Shown: piece after piece, positions 1 through 12,904 of the stretch | Position numbering within the stretch: the first letter of the stretch is position 1 | How the letters are laid out: each line of letters starts with the position of its first letter | Assembly: GCA_963930655.1 (NCBI GenBank) | Contig: OZ005610.1 | Span: 10,049,001 to 10,113,000, forward strand | Length of the DNA: 64,000 nucleotides | Origin: Myrica gale | Lineage: Eukaryota; Streptophyta; Magnoliopsida; Fagales; Myricaceae | Direction of reading: 5' to 3' | The notes under the pieces: generated by a model | Database searches by the model: none | What the model saw: only the letters and a program-made list of their open reading frames with translations | Told to the model about the DNA's origin: nothing | Translations under genes and position numbers: made by a program

Positions 1-1019
1 GAAGCACCAGAATGTTCGTTCTCAGAAATGCCTTCTTGTTTAAGCCTCCGTTTTTTGCTGCCACACTGGGTTCACGATGGGTTCATGAAGAAGAGAACCT
101 TTCGGGAGTGTTTCGGCTCCATAGGGTTCGGCGATAGGTTGCATTAATTTGGGAATTTTGGAGTTTGGCGGGGTGGTTGGGGATTTTGGCCTGATTGTAT
201 ACACGTGATTTTTCATTTAATTTTTTGGGATTTTTTTAACCGAGCTATCCATTTACACATGTAAGCAATTAGCCACATATGCAATTTCGTCCATTAAGTT
301 GACGGCATGATGAGTTTGAGATTGGATCCAAACCCCGGAGATACATTTAAGGAAAAATGAACCATGAGGACCAAATAGGAATAGGTCAAACCCCAATGAC
401 TTGTGGAGATATTTAGCCTAAAGTAAATCTACTAATCATACTAAACAAAACCCTAATTATAACCTCCACTTGAAAGTCGTGCAAGCATTTGAAGCTCGTT
501 TGAGTATGACCATTTTTCCTACTGTTAAGATCATGCATGTATGGAACGCCTTGTCGTGCATAAATTTCACTTCAAAATAACTAGTCAAAATTATAATTAA
601 AACTTCCTTCAATAAATTGTTATGTATAACTCAATTCAACCTAATAAACTTTTCGCAGTCATTAAATGTAGTTATAACAATATTATTTACTTAAATGTGT
701 GGTGGTTTAATGTGAGTGTACGTAGGTGAGTCTTTGTTGGTCAAATGTTAATCAAACTACACTTAATTTACTCTGTTCATAAGATACTATATAGCTGTAT
801 ACGTAGGCTTGGGCAATTGATCATTAACTGACCTAGGAAGAGGTCGAGCTTCTGTTGTTATACGTACGGAAGCCTCCAACTTTCTTTCACCTTCCTTTTG
901 AGGAACGCCTGTTATTAATTTGTTTAACATTGATGAATCATCTCAAGGCGCACTTTCTTAGGGAGTTTTTTAGCTCATCAAATCATCGGTTATAGTAAAT
1001 GCCTCCCGAAGAGAATATA

Positions 1020-1102
<83 letters not shown>

Positions 1103-1543
1103 TTTTAAAACAGCTTCTCATGATTTGTCATGCCGTACGTACGCACCTAAACTTGACCAATCACGTTCGATTAGAAACATAGTACAAACAAAGAGAAAAA
1201 CTCCATTCTTTGTGATCAATTTCTATTATTCAAAATTACAAAGGCTGGTGTTAATAAAACTTTCCGATTGAGGATCCACCCAAATTCTGAAGTTCCCAAA
1301 ATTCATAGCAAGTGAGACATGTAAGAGCATGAGTCGCTTGCTATTGCTGAACTTCAGCTAGACCCTTACAAAATTTGGACGCTTGCAAGTTAGAACCCAC
1401 AAAATTAGAGAGGAAAATTTAGAAAGCATATGGAGGAAATTAGGAGAATGAAAGTCAAAATAAGGAAATCAGTAGTGTGTACATCAGTTTTTTTAGCCTA
1501 AGCTAGTCCCTCTTCCTGCCCTTTCTTCATCTCTCTCCTTTCT
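1..1543. other. Downstream flank of the BBM-like gene, no gene seen
   Basis: AT-rich sequence with no coding frame I can support. It should contain the 3' untranslated region of the minus-strand AP2 gene that ends at 1544. The 90-codon ORF around 999-1271 is translated dinucleotide repeat and is not a gene. Confidence 0.6.
1029..1094. repeat. (AT)n microsatellite
   Basis: About 33 uninterrupted AT units followed directly by a run of T. It is likely to vary in length between individuals. It lies about 450 bp beyond the stop codon of the AP2 gene. Confidence 0.95.
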
Positions 1544-4500
1544 TTAGGTATCATTCCATACTGTGAAAGTTGGAGCTGCATGGCAAACAGCCATGTTGTT
1601 TGACCTCGGTGCAAGAGTTGGAACTGCAGTTGGCACCCAATTGTTACAAGTCGAGCCCTGATCATATGCGCTGGCCGCCTTGACCACACCCGACGAAGAC
1701 GATTGCTGTGAAAGATAATACGAGTTCCTCGCATGATAAGGATCTGTTGAGGCATACATATTTTCATAACCTATTGCCTTCACCTCGCTATCACCAAAAC
1801 CACTATTTCCTTGATTTTGGTTACTGTCGTTGGCAATTACCGTACTCAAAGGGATTACATAGCCACCATTGCTTCCATACCCAACTCCACCATTACCATC
1901 TGCGCCTCCTTGACTGCTGTAAATGACAGAATTAGAGCCAGAGCTATGCTCCATTGAAGCGGATTCCATGCCCATGAGGTTGTGCAGAACAGAATTAGGC
2001 TGAAAGAAATTGTGGGTATTTCCCAGTTGTAACTGATGAAGCTCTTGAAAGCTGTGGGGGGGATCAGAATCTTGTTCTTGCTTGCACCAAACCCTTTGTC
2101 CATAGGGATAGTGCATGCTATAAGGCTGAGCTTGTTGGAATGCAAGAGTAGGCCAGCCATGATGCGCTGCAGTACCATAGCTGTTGATTCCGTCGGTGAG
2201 CTGAGAACTCATGTTATCATAATCTGTTCTTTGACTGTCCACTGTCATCTCAGCCTGCTCGACATCTTTCAATCGCTTTGCAGCCCCTCCAATGGGCAAC
2301 GTGCTGCTCTCGAGTATGCTTTTAACATCATATCTGCTCATGTCAAAGTTTGTTACTGCATTCAGTCCTCGGAATTTAATGGCAGCAATGTCATAAGCTT
2401 CTGCTGCTTCCTCTTGGGTGCCTACATTTAAAAAGAAACAGGAATGAACAACCTATTTGAAGCACCAACTGGTGCCTGCGTGTCTCTAAAGTGGTTTTGA
2501 TACAAAAGTTTCTTCTCTCCTTTTTTTCCCCCCAGATTCCCAACGGAAGAACATGCTTTTCGTTAGACTTCACGCCATTTCCCACGCATAGAGAATTTTT
2601 ACAAAGTTTACGTTCCATATGAGTTATAAAACCAGATTTCATGCAGAATAAGAACTTACTGAAAGTTCCCAAGTAAAGGTCTTTGTTTCCCGCAACTCTC
2701 CCAATTCTTGCTTGCCATCGCCCATGCTGGTGGTGTCTGTTACAAAACCAAAACACATGCTGTATAAGATCATGCATGTTGCAACTACATCGTAGTACCC
2801 TATCAAGATTATCTGAGGAACACGTTCGAAATGACAGCATCATTGGTTAGTGAAAAGCCATATTCCGTAGTTAACAGTACTCTTAATTTTGTTATTACCA
2901 GACCAGGTTATTTGATTAATGTGTCGATATTTCCAGCAAGATAAATAACAAAAAGAAAAAAAATTAGATGCTCGAGAAAAAACAAGGTACCCGAACAACG
3001 GTTCAACATGCACTAGCTAGGTTGCAATGTAGAAAAACCACGTTGTCTGCTTAAAAGGATCATTTTAAAATTTGATCTTTTATTATCCCAGGGAAACCAC
3101 GAGAAAATTTCCCATTCCATCCAATCATCTACCAGTTTCTTTCCATCGTTTCTTCATTAATGGAAGTACTGTACGTAGAAGGATGGCCGAAATAATTGAA
3201 AATTAGGTTTCTTTTAAAAAATACACCGCAAAGTGCAGATGCATGATATATATAATGGAGGAGAGGAATCAAGATACTACTTCATTCTCCTAGCACATAA
3301 TTACCTTGTCACTCCTCTATAAATAGATGCACCCCGAGAAAACCCACTACTCTTCCTGCACCAAGAAATAGTTGCATTGGATGTTCAATTCCATAGATCC
3401 ATCGATCGAACAAATTAAGTAGCGAGAACGAGATTTTTTTTCCTCTCTCGAAAGTACGTACCTTCGCAAAGACGCAACATACTCTTGCCTGGTCATGTGC
3501 TTCATTTCTTCCACCTCTTTTTCGTAGTTGCTAATCTAAATTTTTGACATTGAAAAGAAAGAAAGATGTAAAATGTCAGCAAACAAAACCTTATAATCTG
3601 TCGGTAGAACAGGTTGAAGAACCATTCGTTTTCTCTTCTGAATTGGACAGCATCCCCGTTAATGGGGATATTGCTTTGTATTAGTGCTGTAAGAACAGTC
3701 TATTATGCGCATTATTCTTATATAATAAGCTGGTATTTCCCCTTTGTCTTACGGAAGAAGTACTGCATGTCAATCACAACGCCAACATTGGGGGTAAAAT
3801 ATTTAAAGCCGGTAGGAAAAATGATTTGGCAGTCACTTCACTGTGAATCGCTTTAATTAATGTAGTGAAAAAGAGAAGAGAAATGGAAATTTACTGGGAA
3901 ATTTGTAGTGGTTGTGGTACCCCAGTATTTCAGTGCCGCTAAATCGTAAGATCTTGCTGCCTTCTCTTCTTTGTCATAACCTCCTAGATAAAATAAAACC
4001 AAAGGGCCATGAGAAACATAAAAGAACAATTTGTACGCCTAAGTACTGAAAATTAGAACAGGAAAAAAAAATTTAAACGAGTCCTCTTTTTTCTACTTAC
4101 CCAAATAAACTGCGAGAAGGGTGCAGATGGAGGACGCCCCGCATCAAGATATGAGAAAAAACGTACACAAGCAAAACACTAGTTAATACCACATTATGGT
4201 CGCCTTATTTTCAATAATTGTAAGTGGGAGGCTTTCCATTTTGGAGATGCAGGAACTAGTGGAAAAGCTATGTCCACTCTTACCTTGCCTTCCTTTACGA
4301 GTTTGTCCTTCTCTCCTGCAACTATTATCCCATAGATGAGCCTCATATCTGCCCGTCCATCTGTGCCTGGAAAATCAAATAAACCCTTTTAAAAAATTAA
4401 CAAACAGATTAACAAAAGCACGAAGAAAAAGGTTTTTTTGGAAGTGCAAGCAGGCAAAGAATACTGATGGAGAAAATCCTATGAAACTTGGCCACACACC

Positions 4501-5664
4501 TTGTTACACCACGGTATATAGAAGTCCTCTGTCCGAAGGTATCTATGGACTTTCTTGGCACTGCTTCTATAGCACGGGTTTCACTATCAAGTCCCGTCGC
4601 CGTCTTCTGCTGCTTATTATCCGATGAAGAAGTCTCTCCTCCGGTCCCACCGGCAGTACTCGCCGTAAGAAGTGGCAAAGTCGAGCTAGATTGTGACCCG
4701 GTGCTCATCGAAAGTGATAAGGTTTGTGCACTTGTTAGGCTTGCGTTATTACCACCAGTTGCACCGCCATCGTTCTTGATATCCTGCTGAGGCGGTGGTG
4801 CCGGTTGGTTCCTCAACCAGGTCTTGATCATGGACAAGCCAATAGAGCTATTGTTGTGGATGCTGCCACCACCGCCAGCAGCACCACTTCCCCCACCTCC
4901 ACTGTTTGCCACTCCGTTTGCTGCTTCCGAGGGAAGCTGTAAGGAACAGTTATTGAACATATAATCGCCATTATTATTGTATGCGGCACTTTCGTGTTGG
5001 CCGAAGGAGTGACGGCCAAGGAAGTTTTCAAGCTTTGGCTGGTGCTGGTTTTCAAGGTTTTGGCCACTGCATGAACTACCCATCAGCATAGAGACGTCTG
5101 AGGTGGTCTTGTAGTTGGTACTTGAATTCATCCCTAAACCCTTCATATTCCAATCTGCAAAAACTCATAAAACCATTAAAAGGTCAGAATCCTTCTCCTT
5201 ATTTGTTCGCTCATGGTCTTAGAAATATGTAAAAGAAGAAGAAGATAAAAATGATCCCACTGCCTCTTGAAGATTAGCATCTCATTTCTATGCATTTTCC
5301 CTTTTTACTTTATTTTTTTCCTTTTCATGTACTTTCGGAGAATCAAATAGATGCTTAGGGTTTAAGGATTTAAACTCATACTAAAACAGCAAAGATGTAA
5401 GAGAGCGAGTGGCTGGACAAAACCTTGGGCTTGGTTGTTTCTATTGAATGCTTCAAGTATGCCAAACGGAGGAGGGAGGTTGAGGGATGGAGCGGTTGAG
5501 TCAGAAGTGAGATCGAAGCACTCGCCGGACACATCGGTGCGGGAGATGTTGTCAGAGTTGAAACCAAGGCAAGAGACCGTGTTTTGAGAGTGATCTTGAT
5601 CAGCAGGCTGCGATGGAAGTTCTTGAGGAGAAAGAGAAAAACCCAACCAGTTCATGGAAGCCAT
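1544..5664 (-). CDS. BBM: BABY BOOM-like AP2/ERF (AINTEGUMENTA-like) transcription factor
   Basis: Nuclear DNA-binding regulator of embryo and meristem identity (known for the family). The coding exons, read on the minus strand, are 5664-5424, 5154-4500, 4366-4284, 4109-4101, 3983-3895, 3535-3462, 3355-3305, 2736-2660 and 2421-1544. They join in frame to 718 codons plus TAA. The N-terminus [21 protein letters not shown] (about 120-127), SMIKTWLR (about 188-195, the BBM-type motif), the first AP2 repeat (about 293-359), the linker (360-384), the second AP2 repeat (about 395-453) and the C-terminus TVWNDT all point to the BBM/PLT4 branch rather than ANT or PLT1/2. All introns are GT-AG, 106 to 568 bp. 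One oddity is KAARS in repeat 1 where the family usually has KAARA. The protein is longer than Arabidopsis BBM (about 580 aa) because of glycine- and asparagine-rich spacers. No stop or frameshift was seen. BBM is the best match; another AIL paralogue is possible. Confidence 0.93.
4101..4109 (-). other. BBM: 9-nt micro-exon (exon 4 of the BBM-like gene)
   Basis: The sequence TTTATTTGG is framed by a CAG acceptor and a GTAAG donor. With one base from exon 3 it encodes V-Y-L and the first base of G (residues 327-330) inside the first AP2 repeat. Skipping it would remove three residues from that repeat without a frameshift. A 9-nt VYL exon is a known hallmark of ANT/WRI1-type AP2 genes. Exon 3 and exon 5 fit in frame only if it is included as in the family consensus. 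Confidence 0.93.
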
Positions 5665-5733
5665 ACTATATCTTTCAAGGCCGGCTGGTGGGTGAGACTG
5701 TATATGTGAGGGTCGACAAAGGGAAATGAGAAA

Positions 5734-5787
5734 CTAGTTCATGCGTGAACTAGAGAAAGAGAATGAGAAAGAGGGAGAAGAATCCAT
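5734..5787 (-). promoter_or_regulatory. Upstream ORF (17 codons) in the presumed 5' leader of the BBM-like gene
   Basis: An ATG at 5787-5785 opens a 17-residue serine/phenylalanine-rich frame that ends with TAG at 5734, about 70 nt before the main ATG. It lies downstream of a TATA-like box, so it is probably transcribed. It could lower translation of the main frame. Transcription start and translation are inferred, not seen. Confidence 0.45.
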
Positions 5788-5873
5788 GAGTGGAGAAGAG
5801 AAGGACGAAGAGGAAAGGTAAAAAAAAAATTAGAGGAGAAACTGAGAAATCCGTTTTCCGAAGCAAAGTGACG

Positions 5874-5880
5874 ATTTATA
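5874..5880 (-). promoter_or_regulatory. TATA-like box for the BBM-like gene
   Basis: TATAAAT on the minus strand, followed downstream by a CT-rich leader typical of plant genes. It lies about 210 bp before the start codon and would give a leader of roughly 180 nt. This is assigned by position and motif only. Confidence 0.4.
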
Positions 5881-7734
5881 CAACTCTCTCTCTCTCTGTC
5901 CTCTCTCTCAGATACACAAACAAATCTTCTTTGGGGCGCCCTCTTATTTAAGAACGGGACAAATGAAGTGTCAATGAAGGCCACGATCTTCAGAAGAAAA
6001 TGAGGCGCCCGAAGCGCTAACAAAATGATGTTTTTTTTGGGTAAGTAAGATATATAGAAAAAGGCCAAGAAAAAATACATGGGAGAAACCCCTAACAAAA
6101 TGATGTTTTGATATACGTGTATATATATATATATATATATATAATCTCTCTTCCAATTCTCTCTCCCTCTGAGGGCTGATTAGATCACCAAATCTCTCTC
6201 CTTCCCTCTCTCCCAAAACCCAATAAAAATAAATATACGAGAGCTATCTGCATAAATTATGGAAGGGGTACACGAGGAGCAATAAATTAATTCTGAATGA
6301 ACCCTGCTGTACCACTAAAGGAAGTAGTTTAAAGCTCCTTTGGTTAACCAAAAATAGGCAACTCAAGTTGAACTTATCCTCATGCCTTTGATTGCATACA
6401 AGTGATTTTTATGAGTGGTAATGAGCCTAATACATGGGTCATTATAACCCTACGAGCATGTGCTTTCGTAATCTCAAAACAAACTTGTTATCCTCCCCAT
6501 GGCTGCCCTCCTCCTTGGACTTCAAAGCTATATATCCTTGATTCTGTGTTCACCCTCAGGTTATTATATTTTTATTAAACTATTCGATCAAAATCTAGAT
6601 CATAGGTGGAAGGTACACTTGCCGATCTCTCTCTCTATACTTGCCGTGAAACACCTGTAGAAGAAGATATATATTTTATCTGACAAAGTGTGACGAGAAA
6701 CCCACACGCAGCCCTCTCCACACCCATTTATTCACGCCCCACTTGGACATTAGTCGTTTCATGTCAGACATATTATCAGACTCAGACCCCCTCCTTTTCA
6801 TTTGATTGCTTTCTCTCTCTCCCTCCCTCCCTCCCTCTGAGAGTAAAGTCTCTGCCTGCAAACAAACATGAAACACCCATAACTTTCTCACATTCCATCC
6901 ATCCATATCATCTTATTTAACTATTATCCTCTCGGCCTAATCATAAACTGCTCCCCCGCTACAAACGGGGGTCTCTCTCTCTAAGCAAAAGACTTCTTTC
7001 TCTCTCAACTGTGCAGAAAACAATAATTCATGCATGACTGACACTTTTCTACCATGATGAGAAGTGAAAAGGAGGGGGAATCCTTAACATATTCTGATAA
7101 AAAGTAAGAAAATAATGAAATAAATAGGAGACGGGTTTGCACCTTGTACCCCTATTTGAGGACACTTACCCTTGTCTTCCGGGTCTTGGAGCTTATTATT
7201 ATTTCATTCTCGAGGTTTAATTTTAAGGGACAGTTTGGAAGAAAATCTGAGGATCCAAATGGAATTCTCAGATGTTCCTCTCAGTGCCTTTGTCAACATA
7301 CTGTTTCTTTCTCTCTCGCTCTCGTGAAACTCAACAAAATTTCCTCCACTCTTCTGAATGTTATACTCAACTGTACACCTTGTGCTTTAAACAACCACCC
7401 CAAAAAAGGGAGATATAAAACACTTTATGCGAGAACAGAAAGTACGAGAAGAATAAGCTGTATTTGAGGTCTATCTCGCGCGCTCTCTAGCTACCTTTGC
7501 TTTATAATTTGGTGAGCTAAGGATTCATTTTTCGCTCTTATGAGTTAAAAATATTTAGTACATAATGTGGTGCAAATTGAACCAACATTTCAGTATAACT
7601 TGTCAGAAGCTACCTTAATTTTTTTCTCAATAGAAGCTACCTTAATTAATTCTAAACAGTACTGGTTGTGTATTTTCCACAAAGATTTCAAACTTAAATC
7701 ACGATCATTGAATCAACTACGGCTATCAATAATC
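5881..7734. other. Upstream region of the BBM-like gene
   Basis: Non-coding sequence rich in CT tracts, with an (AT)n microsatellite at 6121-6143 and an exact 18-bp direct repeat (CTAACAAAATGATGTTTT) at 6017-6034 and 6092-6109. It presumably holds promoter elements of the minus-strand gene. I recognise no other gene here. Confidence 0.5.
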
Positions 7735-7828
7735 GGGAAAGGATTGCCTCGATTCGGGCAATCCCAACCCTCCCTTTGGGTCTTTGGACGGGATTGCCTT
7801 TGGAGGCAATCCTTTCTCATCAATAATC
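7725..7828. mobile_element. 84-bp MITE with perfect 10-bp target duplication
   Basis: ATCAATAATC occurs at 7725-7734 and again at 7819-7828. Between them is an 84-bp foldback. Its first 16 bases (GGGAAAGGATTGCCTC) are repeated inverted at the other end with one mismatch, and inner GGGCAATCCC-type arms pair again. The duplication length fits MULE-type or a loose hAT-type insertion. It has no coding capacity. Confidence 0.8.
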
Positions 7829-9131
7829 AGAGCAAACACTCTCCGTGAACCGTCTACTAAAAAAGGGTTCAACTACATATAGAAATTGAAATATTAGAAA
7901 AAAAGTATTATACCCGAATCTAGAAATTGGAAGGACTTGATCACATTGGGCTGCTAGTAAAGAATTCAGAAGCAAATCCCTGGTTAATACAACATAAAGA
8001 GAGTGATGCTAGCTGCTGCAGTTTATTGCATTCGGAAGGAGCAAAAGCTACCTCTAGAACATTTGGTAGCGGAAGCAAAAGATCACCGGTTCATGTGCTG
8101 CATGTGATTATCTTCATGGTCAAAAATAGCATCTGCTTCCTCAAGTTTTTTCGTGCTTCTACACAGAAGTGGGATATACGGTGAACAGATGGGTTTCCCT
8201 CCTGACATCCTTAGGCTACCTTTGAATAGATCTTGTTTCTTGGGTCTAATTTGGTTAATTTTGTGGGCTCTAGATTGCGGTTTTTTTTGCTCTCAAGTAC
8301 TTTGTGCTTCCTGGCATCTGATGTAATGTAGCCTACTCATGCTTAGGCTGCACACCTTTTTTTTATGATATATATACACACCAACTTACTTGCTTACCCA
8401 AAACAAAAAATCTCTTGAGTCTGTATTATATGGTAGTATTTCTTATATAAGATTATTGTATGGATTTACATATGAGTAAATGTGATTTTTCACAAACAGT
8501 CTTTTGAACTCACAATTAGAACAGATTTATGCATTTCTTGTCTTGATTGTTGATAGTATAGCTAAGCACTGAAAAAGCAGCTTGTTGGAAATAAGTTTGA
8601 AAACTTTCTATACATGGCACATAGCCGCTAAGTTGTTGAAATTATAGTCTCAGGTTGCCACCGAGAGGGAATGATGGCTAGACGCGTATTAATTATCACA
8701 CACACTGTTCATGGTTACAGTATAATCACCCGCCTATTACCATAACCACAAATCATGATAACATAGGAAATGAAAGAAACATAATTCAAAACCACACCGC
8801 TCTAGAGAAATTAAAAACAAGAATAAGCTCTTCTTTCATTATAAGACGAAATAACTTACAAGAAATTAACCTCAAGACACGCATAAATTATAAATTAGTT
8901 ACTCAAAAACCAGTTACAGTTATATAGTGAAAATCTACGAGCTTTCAATGTGGTATTCAAATGAGACTCAAACATATGTAGTTCCTTTAGAATCCTATTA
9001 ATTTTAAGGTAGAATTCGTACGTGAGTCATCATCTAGAGAATTGTCATAATTCTAATTAAGAACATTCCATTATAGAGTTACGTACAAACGAATACTTAG
9101 CAGATATATATGATCATTTCAGACGTACTCT
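7829..9131. other. Intergenic, no gene seen
   Basis: AT-rich sequence without supported coding frames. The short ORF at 7927-8184 has no features I recognise. Confidence 0.5.
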
Positions 9132-10322
9132 AGTATATACAGTGGTGGAACCAGGATCAAAATCTATGGGTGTCGAACTTTAAAGGCGAAATGACAAAAA
9201 AAAAAATTATTCGTAATGCAAAACATTCTTAGATTTACAATGTCGAAAATTAAGGACTAAAAGCATTAAAAATATTAGAATACATGTACCGTAATATGTA
9301 CTGCAACTGAGAATTGGATCATACGAGTTTGCATCTTCTGAAAATGTTACAAAATGACTTCGTTCTCAATTGTTTTAAAAACTTCTTGCTCGATGTACAC
9401 TAACATGCAATCATTCATCCATTTATCTCTCATCCTATTACGTAAATCACTCTTGATGATCTAATCCAAGTTAATTTCGTACTAATTTTAAAACTTTAGA
9501 ACAAATTACAGATGATTCTGATGGTTGAGGTCTTAATGTCACTAAGGGTTGTATTTCTTACATTTTTTTTGTTACTACCACAATTGGAGTCTCTCTTTTT
9601 TTTACCCTTTTTTTCTTTTGACAAAAGGTTACTGGGATGCATTTGTAATTTACTTGCTCTAGGTTCTATGGATTTGGAATTGAAAGATATTCACATTTTC
9701 CAAAGCAACTTCCACACACAAAGCAACAATTGATGACAAACCATGCTCTAAATAATAAAAACAAAATTTTCAGGATAAACAAGATTTAGTAAAAGAGTTC
9801 CTTAGATAAACATATGCCAAAAGTGGTCTGAACTTTGGTTTGACTTATACAAGGATCCTAAACAAACACAACATTTTTCGAGGTCTCTAATAAAAATGAA
9901 GAAACAAATCAACATAGGAAGAAAGAAATGAAGTGACCTTGATTGTGGCAAATTAGGAGTAAAGAGTAAATAATTTTTTACTAACATAAATTTAACAAGA
10001 TGTCAGGAAGTTACCCCTCAGTTGAAGAACTTGTAATTGTATATTTGCCTCAATTATTATGTAGTACTAGGAGCAAAATCAATGTGTAGAAAAAAAATTG
10101 TTTTAGATCTGATACCCATTAAGTCTAGTTGACCTGGACTTTATGGGTATCGGACCCATTCCAACTTATGAAAAAAAAAATAAATGAATTTTTTTTTTTG
10201 GCAATCCATGAGTATCTAACCTAATCAACTTATGAAAAAAAAATAAGTGTAAATTTTTTTTTTGACAATCTACGGATAGCAGACGCACGGTTCGATACCC
10301 TGCGTCCGCCACTGAGTATATA
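9132..10322. mobile_element. hAT-like DNA transposon, degraded
   Basis: The element covers 9140-10314 and is bordered by perfect 8-bp duplications AGTATATA (9132-9139 and 10315-10322). It starts CAGTGGTGGAACCAGG and ends with the inverted form CAGTGGCGGACGCAGG. Terminal inverted repeats beginning CAGTGGCGGA plus 8-bp duplications are typical of plant hAT elements. It is too short for an intact transposase, and inside are A/T runs and a partial internal duplication near 10170-10265. Confidence 0.88.
9310..9445 (-). pseudogene. hAT transposase C-terminal remnant
   Basis: Minus-strand translation gives NRMRDKWMNDCMLVYIEQ followed by VFKTIENEVIL, a stop, then HFQKMQTRM. This resembles the conserved end of hAT transposases of the MYM-type zinc finger family (RMGDxWMNDCLVxYIE..NExIMQRFQNMKTR). 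The rest of the domain is missing or unreadable, so it is a fossil. Confidence 0.7.
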
Positions 10323-12900
10323 TAGATCTTACCATCCTAGATAGCTATGATGACCACCGTCTTCCTCCACTAACTAACGATTATCGTTCTCTTTAATTTT
10401 CATTGTTCATCAACTATCACCCATTGGATGGCCATCTGCTAATTAGCATCTCATGATCTGCTACCAAATGGAATCTGCTGTCTGTCAACCACCATATTTG
10501 TCAGAGGGATGTTGTCCCAATCATGTTATAACATTTGGGTTAATGCTTGTCAAACCAAAGAAGAACACGTAAAGTATTCAATTTTGAATAAAACGAAAAC
10601 GAAAAAGAAAAAGAAAAAACAAAATATGAGATTATTGAAACAGTGTGTTGCAATTTAAATACGTACGTACATACGTGCAGAGGTATATAAGGGTAAATAG
10701 ATTTGATGGTCCTGGCCAGCTCGTGGGTACAGATGAACAAGCATCAGGAATAGTTTAATGTGCAGGGGGGAGGCGGTGGAGAAAGGAGAGAGATTCATCT
10801 CGAAGGGTGCAAAACACCTAACTAGTGTAAGTTTGACCGTCAAGAAAGGAATCAAAGACGGTAAAACACATGGCCTCTAACCCTTTTTTAAAATATAATT
10901 GTTAATATTAAAAGCCTGCTCCCACTGTAAAAGATAAATGCTCTCGGTAATCCAATCAAATAATCATGCCCAACCTTAGCCCTATTCTTAGACAGAGAAA
11001 GAGAAAGAAAATACTTTTCTGCAGAGAGAGAGAGATAGAGGCTATGACTTTTGACCTAGAAGCCATCTTTTAGGGTTGGCAATACGACTAAACCTGCTAC
11101 TGTACTGTGTATAGTATGAAAAGGGACGTTCCGCACATTTTTACTACTTGCAAGTTACTGTGAGCCCCATGCGTTGTAGGACCTTTTGGACTGTATCCGC
11201 TTTTCTTGCCCCCTTTTCCTGCGTAAGACTGTATGCACCTGAATCCTGGAAAAAAAACGACTGTTCTGATGTAAACAATATTCAATAGATTACATATATA
11301 TATGGGCCGGAGCCAACCAAAAGAATGAGTATCCTGCAGCTACCCTAATTAGAATACCATGTGTTTCTCGTGTTTTGTTTGGGCAATGACCCTTATATAT
11401 ATAGATATATACACATGGAGCATTTCCAAGTTAGAGTAATGTGTCTGTGATCTGTAGATCAGTCACCCAAGTAAGACTATGACCAGCTTGCATTAAAGAA
11501 TAAACCATGAAACTTGGTCGAATATATTCACAGGTTACTGGTCTCGATCAATCATGTACACAACAACTGTGCAAGATGAGAAGGGATTTGGTTAGTAAGA
11601 CTTGCGCCTGCAAAATTAAAAGTCCTCCTAGCTTGCACCGTAGTGATGATCACGTTAGTAAGCTGCAACTTGGTCAAATATTTGGTTCAATCCTATAGGA
11701 TATACGAATAGAACTGATTGAATTAATTTAGTTCAAATTGAAGTAGAACCACTCTATCGAGAAAAATGATTTATGGACCGGACTAAATAAAAAACCCATC
11801 TTTCTTGGGTTGATTCAATTTTTGTTCTATTGGTTTTCAGATTTTTCTTCCTTTTGTGGTTAATATTTTTGTATATAGAGAAAAATATCGGGAAATTATA
11901 AAGATAATCTTTCATGATTCGAATTTTAGGAAAGGGGAAGAGGAGTGAAAAAGAGAAAACCGCGGTCTCATGTATGCTTTGCAAATATTGGGCCCATGTA
12001 TGCTGCAACAAAGTAGAGTCCAGCCTAATGATCGATGCATGCAGCCCATGCAGGACACCAGTAGCCCATACTCTCTTATTGAAGAGTTGAATGAAAACCA
12101 TCCCATTGTGGGAGCCACCTTAGTCCTTCGTACCTGAATCCCAGCACTTCTATACAAAAAGGAAAAGCAAAGAAAGAAAGAGAAACAATGGAAGGGTATG
12201 CCCAAGGCACAACCACCCTATTCGCTAACTCGCATGGGCGGTGGGTGGGGATCCCTGGCCTCCTCATCTTGTGGCCACACTCATTAAAGACTGGAACGAA
12301 AAGAATAGAGAAAAGTTTATGTTTCAACTAATAACACGTAGAGATATTGATAATACACATTGAGTTAATGCTATTTCATAACTAATCGATTGAGCAGCAG
12401 CTCGTAGACCACCTAAAAAGGAATATTTATTATTGAACTATATCATGACATTAGAAATTCAATGGGAGCAATACTTGAAACCGCAATCCACAAAAAAAAC
12501 TCCACTATTGAGATCGGCTAAAACAAGACCATAGTCAAAAGGATAATACTGTTACGAGTTCAATTCGATGGGATGAAGACTTCTTGAAATTTGCTGCTTG
12601 AATTGCACAGTGCAATTTTGAAAGAGATAGACAATAAGTTGACCCATGATAGGGCATATGCTGTCCGAAAATTTACATGAACAATATTAAATGGTGTATG
12701 ATCCACCTATTATGTTTGTCTCTCTCTAAATTGCACGGTATAATTTGGATAATAAATTAGAAAAGATCCTGATCTAATTCGATGGACTTGCCATACTCCA
12801 ATGTTAAGTGGGTATGCTTCTCGTGTAATTGGCTGAAGTTCAAATGTTATGTTGCATTGATGTCAAAATTTTCAGTGATACTCTTTCCTCCATATGTGAA
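10323..12900. other. Intergenic, no gene seen
   Basis: AT-rich sequence with short CT and GA tracts. The ORFs of up to 115 codons on the minus strand near 11.75-12.33 kb show no domain or codon pattern I recognise. No RNA gene is visible. Confidence 0.45.
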
Positions 12901-12904
12901 CTGA

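Noticed and set aside
999..1271. ORF of 90 codons with alternating Tyr and Ile
   Set aside because: It is a translated (AT)n microsatellite plus T-run.
2391..2843. 150-codon ORF as a separate gene
   Set aside because: It is exon 8 of the AP2 gene ([19 protein letters not shown]) read through into both neighbouring introns.
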